A DNA stretch of 64,000 nucleotides from assembly GCF_003933745.1 (NCBI RefSeq), contig NZ_RSEB01000004.1, positions 682,001 to 746,000 of the forward strand, read 5' to 3'. The stretch's first letter is position 1, and each line of letters opens with the position of its first letter. The notes under the pieces are model-generated. The model worked only from the letters and a program-made list of their open reading frames with translations, searched no databases and was not told where the DNA came from. Shown here one piece after another: positions 58,445 through 64,000 of the stretch. The position numbers were made by a program, and so were the translations under genes. The DNA comes from Glycomyces terrestris. GTDB lineage: Bacteria > Actinomycetota > Actinomycetes > Mycobacteriales > Micromonosporaceae.

Positions 58445-60223
58445 TCAGGGCAGGCGGTCGAGGCGGCGCAGCAGGTCGGCCGCGCCGCGGTGGTCGGGGT
58501 TGTAGGCGAGGGCCTGGCGCAGGACCTCGCGTGCGGCGCTGATGCGGCCGAGGCGGCGCAGGTCGCCGGCGTGGAGGTAGGCGCGTTCGGCGAGGAGGTC
58601 GAGCAGGCGCGGGTTCCCGAGGTCGTGGTGGTAGGCGCAGGTGAGCCAGGCGTGCTGGCGCTCGTAGTCGTCGGCGGTCGGGTGCTCCATCGCGGCGTCG
58701 ACGTGGACCTGGATCATCGCGTCGAGCAGGTCGGGGTCGTCGCCGCCGCGGGCCCAGGCGCGGTGGGCGATGCTCAGGGCCTCCTCGGGACGGCCGGCGG
58801 CGAGGTGCTTCCCAGCGGCCTCCAGGAGCAGGGCGGCCCTGGAGCGGCGCGAGGCGGCGGCGCGGTCGGCCCGGAGGTCGGCGAGCATCCGCTCGGCCGC
58901 GGCGATGAGGTCGGTGAGGGCAGCCTCGGCCTCGTCGGTGCGCCCGGCGGCGATGAGGTCGGCCGCGGCATCGAGGCCCGCGGACGGCGGGTCGGGGACG
59001 GCGCTGCCGCTGGCGGAGGGGCTCCCGGTTCGGCCGGTGCCGGCGGGGTTTCCCGGGCGGCCCGCAGCGGGTGGCTGGTCGGAGGCCGTGCGGCCGGTAG
59101 CGGCGGGGTTCCCGGTGCGGCCCGCCGCAGGGTTTCCTGAGCGGTCCGCCGCGGACGGCAAGTCGGGGACGGTGCGGAGGGGCGTGGTGCGACCGGTGGC
59201 GGTGCCTGTGCGACCGGTAGCGGATGCGGCGGTGCGGCCCGCACCGGGGCCGGGGTCGAGGGCGGCGTGGCGGAGGGCGCCGAGGGCGAGCGCGCGGGCG
59301 GAGGCGCGGGTGACGGGGACGCCGCGGGAGGCGGCGGCGTCGGCTGCGAGGGCGGCCGACCCGCCGTAGAGGAGGACGCCTCGGATGCGGTCCCAGCCGC
59401 CGCCGAGCTCGTCGACGAGGGCGTCGGCCCGGGCCATGGCGGTCGTGACGAGGCCGGCGGCGAGCCGGCCGAAGGCGTCGACGGCGGCGCGGTCGGCGTC
59501 GAGGCGCCTGCCGATGTCGGGCAGGGCGATCCGGGTGTCGCCGGCGGCGAGCGCCCGCTTGATGTCCTCGGCTGCCTGGCGCAGGCGCCGCCATGCGGCC
59601 TCGCCCGCGGGCGGGCGGGCGTCCTCGCCGCGCGTGTCGAGGTACCAGCGGGCGACGAGGGCGTCGAGGTCGGCGCCGCCGCCGGAGGTCTCGCCGTCGT
59701 AGCCGAGGGCCCGGCAGCGGGGGCCGGAGGCGTCGATCAGGGCGAGTTCGAATCCGGTGTAGCCCATGCCGAAGGCGAGCAGGAGGCCGGCGGGGGCGTC
59801 GGCGGGCCGGCCGCCGGCCGCGGCGAGGGAGTCGCCGAGGAGGCCCGCGTCGTCCAGGCCGGCCGCGGCGGCGGCGCGGAGCAGGGCCTCGCGCTGACGG
59901 GTCTCGAAGCGGGCCGGGACGGCGATGACGGTGCGCCGCACGGGGGCCGCGGCGGCCTCGGCGACCCGGTCGCGGAGGTCGCCGAGGGCGCGGGCGAAGA
60001 CCGCTTCGGGGTCGTCGCCCGCGCCGGCGGTGCCGAGGCGGCTCTTCCAGGTCGGGAACGCGGCGGTCCCGCCGGGGTCGCGCGGCGGCTCGTAGCCGAG
60101 CCACGGCCACCGCGCGCCCTCGAGCCCAGTGAAGCCGCGGGCTTCGCCGCGGACCCCGTACGCGGCCCGGATGCCGGTGCCGCCCAGGTCGATGCCGAGG
60201 TCGACGAAGCGATCGGCGCTCAC
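58445..60223 (-). CDS. Hsp70-like ATPase with disordered linker and TPR-like tail
   Basis: 592 residues from the GTG at 60223. Residues 1-330 form an actin-fold ATPase: GIDLGGTGIRAAYG (phosphate 1), LLAFGMGYTGFELALID (phosphate 2, with Gly-Met-Gly in place of Gly-Gly-Gly), VLLYGGSAALAADAA (adenosine). The Glu/Asp of canonical Hsp70 motifs are partly changed, so ATPase activity may be weak. A Thr/Gly/Pro/Asn-rich repetitive linker (about 330-430, units such as GRTGNPAATGRT) leads to a helical TPR-like tail (430-590). There is no peptide-binding domain. It is the last of the chaperone-like operon, 13 bp after the DnaK-like gene, and may dock onto the other members. Confidence 0.8.
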   Translation of the reverse strand: MSADRFVDLGIDLGGTGIRAAYGVRGEARGFTGLEGARWPWLGYEPPRDPGGTAAFPTWKSRLGTAGAGDDPEAVFARALGDLRDRVAEAAAAPVRRTVIAVPARFETRQREALLRAAAAAGLDDAGLLGDSLAAAGGRPADAPAGLLLAFGMGYTGFELALIDASGPRCRALGYDGETSGGGADLDALVARWYLDTRGEDARPPAGEAAWRRLRQAAEDIKRALAAGDTRIALPDIGRRLDADRAAVDAFGRLAAGLVTTAMARADALVDELGGGWDRIRGVLLYGGSAALAADAAASRGVPVTRASARALALGALRHAALDPGPGAGRTAASATGRTGTATGRTTPLRTVPDLPSAADRSGNPAAGRTGNPAATGRTASDQPPAAGRPGNPAGTGRTGSPSASGSAVPDPPSAGLDAAADLIAAGRTDEAEAALTDLIAAAERMLADLRADRAAASRRSRAALLLEAAGKHLAAGRPEEALSIAHRAWARGGDDPDLLDAMIQVHVDAAMEHPTADDYERQHAWLTCAYHHDLGNPRLLDLLAERAYLHAGDLRRLGRISAAREVLRQALAYNPDHRGAADLLRRLDRLP

Positions 60224-60236
60224 CGTCGGGACCGTC

Positions 60237-62372
60237 TCAGGGGCGGTGGCGGAGGATGCCGCCGAGGTCGTCGGCGTCCTCGATCTGCTGGACGCCGGCG
60301 TTCTCCCGGTAGACCCGGTTGATCATGGTCTTCAGGGCGCGGGCCTGGTCGTGGACGACGGCGTCGCTGCCGCGGGTGTGGGCCTCCTGGATCTTCGCGA
60401 TGGACTCGTTGATGCTGTCGGCGTCGCGCTTGCTCGCCTGGCTGGCGGCCCGCTCGGCGAGGTAGAGCTGGGTCGCCAGGCCGGAGCCGAAGATGTCGCG
60501 GTTGAGCACGTCGACCATGCGGCGGCACTCGTCGGGGTTGTCGATCATGAGCGCCTCCTCGGCGCGGTCGAGGTCGCTGCGGATCTTCGCGGCCTGCGGC
60601 ACGGCGATGTACTGCTCGTACACCTCCAGGAAGCGCCGGGCGCCGTCCATGGTGGACATGAGGACGTCGCGGTAGTCGTCCTCGGGCTCGTCCTCGACGA
60701 GCTCGGGCCGGGCGGCGCGGGCGCGCTCCTGGTCGACCTGGAGCCGCATGGTCTCCTCCAGGCCGACGCTCGGGACCGAGACGGTGACGTGCAGGATGCG
60801 GTCCTTGTCGAGGAACATGCCCACGTCGACGGCGGCGTGCATCTCCACGCCCGGCGGGAGGGCGACCTCGAACAGGCCCTGCTCGTGGTTCTCGCTGGCG
60901 ACGGTGCTGTTGCCCTCGTAGACGGGCATGCGGATCTTCGCGGTGTCGGTGACCTCGAAGGAGCCGTGCATCGGCTCGCTCAGCGGGTACGGGGTGTTGC
61001 GCGGGATGATCGGCACGAACGCGTCGGCGCTGGAGCCCTTGACCGCGGCGACGCCGAGCGCCATCCCGGTCACGTCGTACACGTTCGTGTCCCGGCCGAC
61101 GCTGCGGGCCCCGGCCAGGCTCGCCCCGCACTGGGTGCACTCCTGCGCGGCGTCGTCGTTGACGGCCTTGCACTCCTGGTTCGGGCACTCCACGCCCTCG
61201 AGCGTGTCGGCGAGGATCGCCGCGCCCAGCGCCACGCACTCCATGGGGTCGATCTGGCGGCGGACCTTGCCGGCGCCGAACACCTCGGCGACCGCGGCGC
61301 GCACCCGCGGCACCAGGGTGGAGCCGCCCACCAGGATGACGTCGGTGATCTGGTCGGGCACGAGCTTCTCGTTGCCGAGCGCCTCGTGCACCAGGTCGAG
61401 GGTGCGGGAGACGAGCGGCTCGATCATGGCGTCGAACTCGGCCCGGGTCAGCTCCATCTCGACGTCGCCGAGGCCCCCGGCGTCCTGGAAGGCCCCGCCG
61501 ATGTAGATCTCCGCGCTCGGCGCCTCGGTCAGCTCGAGCTTGGCCTTCTCGGCGGCGCGCTTGGCGAGGAACAGGAACCGGGCGTCGCCGGCGGGGTCGA
61601 CGCCGAAGTTCGAGCGCACCCAGGCGACGATGCGGTCGACGATGAGCTGGTCGAAGTCGTCGCCGCCGAGCCAGTTGTCGCCGGTGTAGGAGAGCACCTG
61701 GAAGTGGTTGCGGCCCTGGCCGTCCCGGACCGAGTTGAGGATCGAGATGTCGAAGGTGCCGCCGCCGAAGTCGTAGACGAGGACGCGGCGCTGCTCGCCT
61801 TCGCGCTGGTCGAGGCCGAACGCGATCGCGGCGGCCGTGGGCTCGTCGATGATCCGCTTGACGACCAGTCCGGCCGCCTCCCCGGCCTTGCGGGTGGCGG
61901 CCCGCTGGGCCTCGCGGAAGTACGCCGGGACGGTGATCACGGCGTGCGTGACCTCCTCCCCCAGCTTGTCGGACGCGCCGGAGCGGAGGTGGCGCAGGAT
62001 CATCGTGGAGACGTCCTCGGGCGTGTAGGGCCGGTCGCCCATGACCACGTGCGCGCGGGCGTCGTCGCCCTCGCCGGGGACGATCGCGTAGGGCCGCCGG
62101 TCGGCGGCGTCCCGGACGGCCTGGTCGTCGAAGTCGCGGCCCATGAGGCGCTTGACCGACTGGATGGTGTTCTTCGGGTCGCGCTCGGCGACGTTCAGCG
62201 CGAACGTGCCGATCAGGAACTCGGCGTCCTGGCCCGCGCGCTTGCGCAGCCCCACCACCGAGGGCGTGCTCGCCTTGCCGTGGATCTTCACCACTTCGAC
62301 GTCGGCGCGGTCGCTGTCGCGCCGGGCCACGACCGAGTTGGTCGTGCCGAGGTCGATGCCGATGGCCGTCAT
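60237..62372 (-). CDS. DnaK-like ATPase with inserted zinc-ribbon
   Basis: 711 residues from the ATG at 62372 (AAGGAG upstream). The ATPase (1-385) is close to true DnaK: GIDLGTTNSVVA, VPAYFREAQRAATRKAGEAA, VYDFGGGTFDISIL and VILVGGSTLVPRV. At about 395-420 four cysteines in CPNQECKAVND and CTQCGASL form a zinc-ribbon-like insert not found in DnaK. Then comes a beta-domain like the Hsp70 substrate-binding domain (PIIPRNTPYPLSE to DKDRILHVTVSV), and a helical tail of about 170 residues. The ATG overlaps the stop codon of the GrpE-like gene by 4 bases. The role is unknown; a chaperone for a specific client complex is inference. Confidence 0.88.
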   Translation of the reverse strand: MTAIGIDLGTTNSVVARRDSDRADVEVVKIHGKASTPSVVGLRKRAGQDAEFLIGTFALNVAERDPKNTIQSVKRLMGRDFDDQAVRDAADRRPYAIVPGEGDDARAHVVMGDRPYTPEDVSTMILRHLRSGASDKLGEEVTHAVITVPAYFREAQRAATRKAGEAAGLVVKRIIDEPTAAAIAFGLDQREGEQRRVLVYDFGGGTFDISILNSVRDGQGRNHFQVLSYTGDNWLGGDDFDQLIVDRIVAWVRSNFGVDPAGDARFLFLAKRAAEKAKLELTEAPSAEIYIGGAFQDAGGLGDVEMELTRAEFDAMIEPLVSRTLDLVHEALGNEKLVPDQITDVILVGGSTLVPRVRAAVAEVFGAGKVRRQIDPMECVALGAAILADTLEGVECPNQECKAVNDDAAQECTQCGASLAGARSVGRDTNVYDVTGMALGVAAVKGSSADAFVPIIPRNTPYPLSEPMHGSFEVTDTAKIRMPVYEGNSTVASENHEQGLFEVALPPGVEMHAAVDVGMFLDKDRILHVTVSVPSVGLEETMRLQVDQERARAARPELVEDEPEDDYRDVLMSTMDGARRFLEVYEQYIAVPQAAKIRSDLDRAEEALMIDNPDECRRMVDVLNRDIFGSGLATQLYLAERAASQASKRDADSINESIAKIQEAHTRGSDAVVHDQARALKTMINRVYRENAGVQQIEDADDLGGILRHRP

Positions 62373-62965
62373 TCGGATGCTCCTTCTCCTGACGCTGCGA
62401 TGACCACCGCGGGCCGCAGCAGCTCTCCCCGGTACCGGACCCCGCGGGCCCAGACCTCCAGAACCGTGTCCTCGTCCTTGCCCGGCTCGTGCCGGACCTC
62501 GCGCCACTCGTGGGTCGCGGGCTTCGCGGTCTCCCCGACCCGGCCGAGCAGCTCGGCGCGGCCGGAGGCGACGACGAGCTTCTCCAGCCGGGCCGACAGG
62601 GCCTTGAAGCGGTCGCGCTGCTGGGCGGCGTCGGCCGCCTCGTCGAGCGCCCACCGGTCGACCTGGTCCATGACGTCGGCGATGCCGTTGAGCAGGCCCG
62701 CGGTCTCCTTCTCCGTCTCGGGGTCGCGCTCGCGGGCGCGCACGGCCCGCTCGATGTTCAGGAAGCCCCGGAGCATCGCCGTCAGCTGCTCGCGCTGGGC
62801 GTCGACGTCCTGGGCGAGGCCGAGCGTCGCCTCCCGCGCGGCGGCGAGCGCGGCCGCCACGTCGGCGTCGGAGCCGGGCTCGGGCGGCGGGGGCCGGCGG
62901 GCCTCCCGGTCCGGGGCCGGGCGGGCCGGCTTCTTGCGGGGCTTGTGCTGGTTCCTGCGGCTCAT
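62369..62965 (-). CDS. GrpE-like nucleotide-exchange factor
   Basis: 198 residues. A basic Pro-rich N-terminus (1-35) is followed by a long coiled-coil region (36-130) and a small C-terminal beta domain, THEWREVRHEPGKDEDTVLE followed by VWARGVRYRGELLRPAVVI, matching the end of GrpE (EVxxxGYxxxxRxLRPAxV). GrpE speeds ADP release from Hsp70. This one is more divergent than the housekeeping GrpE and is translationally coupled to the DnaK-like gene by an ATGA overlap, so it probably serves that protein alone. Confidence 0.75.
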   Translation of the reverse strand: MSRRNQHKPRKKPARPAPDREARRPPPPEPGSDADVAAALAAAREATLGLAQDVDAQREQLTAMLRGFLNIERAVRARERDPETEKETAGLLNGIADVMDQVDRWALDEAADAAQQRDRFKALSARLEKLVVASGRAELLGRVGETAKPATHEWREVRHEPGKDEDTVLEVWARGVRYRGELLRPAVVIAASGEGASE

Positions 62966-62973
62966 CGGGTTCC

Positions 62974-63426
62974 TTACTGGTCGAATCGGATCAGGGTGTC
63001 GAGGAGGTGGCGGGGCGGGAACGCGGCCAGCTCGGCGGAGACGTCGACCGGCGGGGCCGGCCGGGCCTCCACCGGGGGCAGGTCGTCGCCGATCGAGGCG
63101 AGGAGTTCCAGGGCGGTCTCGCGCTGGGGCGGCACGGGTGGCGGGGCGGCGGCCTCGGCGCGCTCGCGTTCGAGGCGGGCCCGCGCCTCGGCGACGGCCG
63201 CGGGGAGGTCCACGTCGTACAGGAGGGCGTCGGCGAGGAGCCGCTTGGGGACCTCCCGCAGCTCGTCCCAGGCGGCCTGGGTGGCGGCGTTCATCAGGCC
63301 GCTGGTCATGAGGGTGAAGGAGGCGTTCTCGACCTCCTCCTGGGTGGAGTGGGGGCCGATGCCGGCGGGTTCGAGGGCCTCGTAGGGGTACCGGCCGTCC
63401 CAGGCGGGGCGCGGGTCGCGGATCAC
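62974..63426 (-). CDS. J-domain-like small protein
   Basis: 150 residues from the GTG at 63426. Residues 12-70 (RYPYEALEPAGIGPHSTQEE followed by VENASFTLMTSG and RLLADALLY) have the layout of a J domain or J-like fold (NPYEVLGV...SxEEIxxAY), but the HPD tripeptide that activates Hsp70 is absent. The rest is Pro/Ala-rich and disordered, ending in a helix. The GTGA overlap with the upstream gene and 8-bp gap to the GrpE-like gene place it in the operon. A docking subunit that no longer stimulates ATP hydrolysis is a reasonable guess; the fold call is tentative. Confidence 0.55.
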   Translation of the reverse strand: MIRDPRPAWDGRYPYEALEPAGIGPHSTQEEVENASFTLMTSGLMNAATQAAWDELREVPKRLLADALLYDVDLPAAVAEARARLERERAEAAAPPPVPPQRETALELLASIGDDLPPVEARPAPPVDVSAELAAFPPRHLLDTLIRFDQ

Positions 63427-64000
63427 GGTTCGCTCCTTCCTTCCGCGAGTTGGGCTTTCAGGACGCCGATGAGGGCGCGCGCGGCGCCGCCGGAGCCCGG
63501 TTCGAGGAGGACGGCCCGCACGAGGTCGTCGGCGGCGCGGGTGAGGTCGCCGGCGAGGGTGCGGGACTCGGCGCGCGCGGTGAGCGAGCGGGCGGTGTCG
63601 TGCTCGCTGTAGGAGTCGACGATCGCGGAGATCTCGGCGACGGAGAGGCCGGCGAAGTTGGCGTCCTTGATCTCGTCGACGACCTCGACCAGGGAGGACC
63701 GCACCCGGTTGTTGAGGCCGCCGGCGCTGACGCGGGCGTCGATGTGCTCGAGCGCCTCGGTGAGGAGTTCGAGCCGGGCGGCGGGCCGGTCGGCGGGGGT
63801 GCGGTCGGAGGCGATGACGAGGAACCGGGCGTGGCTCTCGACGGCGCGGTCGGCGGCGGGGTCGAGCGAGAGGGCGCGGCGCATGTCGGGCAGGAGGGCG
63901 GCGACGGGCGCGGTGCGGTCGGCCGACCAGCGGTAGAGGGCGCGGTCGACGAGGCGGCGGGCGAGCTCGCGGTCGAGTTCGGCGACGCCGACGGGTCCGG
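63423..64000 (-). CDS. Helical repeat protein, first visible gene of the chaperone-like operon (incomplete)
   Basis: The frame is open to the window edge; 191 residues are visible at the C-terminal end. The sequence is all-helical with TPR-like pairs (ARFLVIASDRTPADRPAARL, TARAESRTLAGDLTRAADDL, AARALIGVLKAQLAEG). No catalytic motif is visible in this part. It ends in a GTGA overlap with the J-like gene, so it belongs to the same operon. Its N-terminus, possibly with another domain, lies outside the window. Confidence 0.65.
   Translation of the reverse strand, partial: GPVGVAELDRELARRLVDRALYRWSADRTAPVAALLPDMRRALSLDPAADRAVESHARFLVIASDRTPADRPAARLELLTEALEHIDARVSAGGLNNRVRSSLVEVVDEIKDANFAGLSVAEISAIVDSYSEHDTARSLTARAESRTLAGDLTRAADDLVRAVLLEPGSGGAARALIGVLKAQLAEGRSEP

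Noticed and set aside
62373-62654. Upstream extension of the DnaK-like protein
   Set aside because: It is antisense-like Arg/Gly sequence overlapping the GrpE-like gene; GIDLGTTNS normally starts Hsp70 proteins and the ATG at 62372 has AAGGAG upstream.

Overview
The window is 64 kb of very high G+C DNA with GC-rich third codon positions, frequent GTG/TTG starts and many promoters whose -10 hexamer lies 6-7 nt before the start codon (leaderless mRNAs). Together with an SCO4848-type membrane protein, a MacS-type sensor kinase, SHOCT, DUF4349 and DUF1269 proteins, this points to a chromosomal segment of a soil or plant-associated actinomycete; I cannot name the genus. I see no rRNA, tRNA, CRISPR array, insertion sequence, phage gene or origin.

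Layout. 1-9.3 kb: tail of a DUF1269 membrane protein, a membrane SpoIIE/PP2C phosphatase, a lipoprotein, a CPA1 Na+/H+ antiporter divergent from a drug-efflux MFS with a fused winged-helix tail, an erythromycin-esterase homologue divergent from a double-domain MerR regulator, and a GntR/FCD regulator. 9.3-11.6 kb: repeat-rich DNA around a histidine-rich protein and a HAD phosphatase. 11.6-15 kb: a redox/stress group (Old Yellow Enzyme, DJ-1/PfpI protein, beta-hydroxyacid-type dehydrogenase) facing a MarR regulator. 15-32 kb: mostly single housekeeping or accessory genes (APH(6)-like kinase, SDRs, methyltransferases, two Cof-type HAD phosphatases, LapA, secreted M14 carboxypeptidase, TetR-SDR pair, NUDIX, peptide deformylase, DUF4349 lipoprotein, sulfotransferase). 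31.6-36.6 kb: a ROK repressor facing a GH13 alpha-glucosidase, then a multicopper oxidase translationally overlapped with a small membrane protein. 36.7-44.4 kb: an Hsp70 ATPase-transmembrane-WD40 protein divergent from a MacS-type two-component system, followed by a ketosynthase III/di-iron-oxygenase-like fusion coupled to an uncharacterised partner.

47.0-57.6 kb is a complete galactan-utilisation locus: LacI regulator, binding protein and two permeases, GH42 beta-galactosidase, two secreted GH53 endo-galactanases and one GH53 protein without a signal peptide. Two matching operators lie in the divergent promoter region. Secreted galactanases would cut beta-1,4-galactan, the ABC importer would take up the oligosaccharides and GH42 would release galactose; no ATP-binding subunit is encoded here.

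58.4-64.0 kb is a tightly packed minus-strand operon of chaperone-like genes: an incomplete helical-repeat protein, a J-domain-like protein, a GrpE-like factor, a DnaK-like ATPase with an inserted zinc-ribbon, and an Hsp70-like ATPase with a repeat tail. With the Hsp70-WD40 gene the window carries three unusual Hsp70-type proteins.

Intergenic DNA holds many perfect GC-rich terminator hairpins, several minisatellites (7, 23, 30, 33-35 and 58 bp periods) and a recurring TGTCACAT-centred palindrome found mainly at gene 3' ends.
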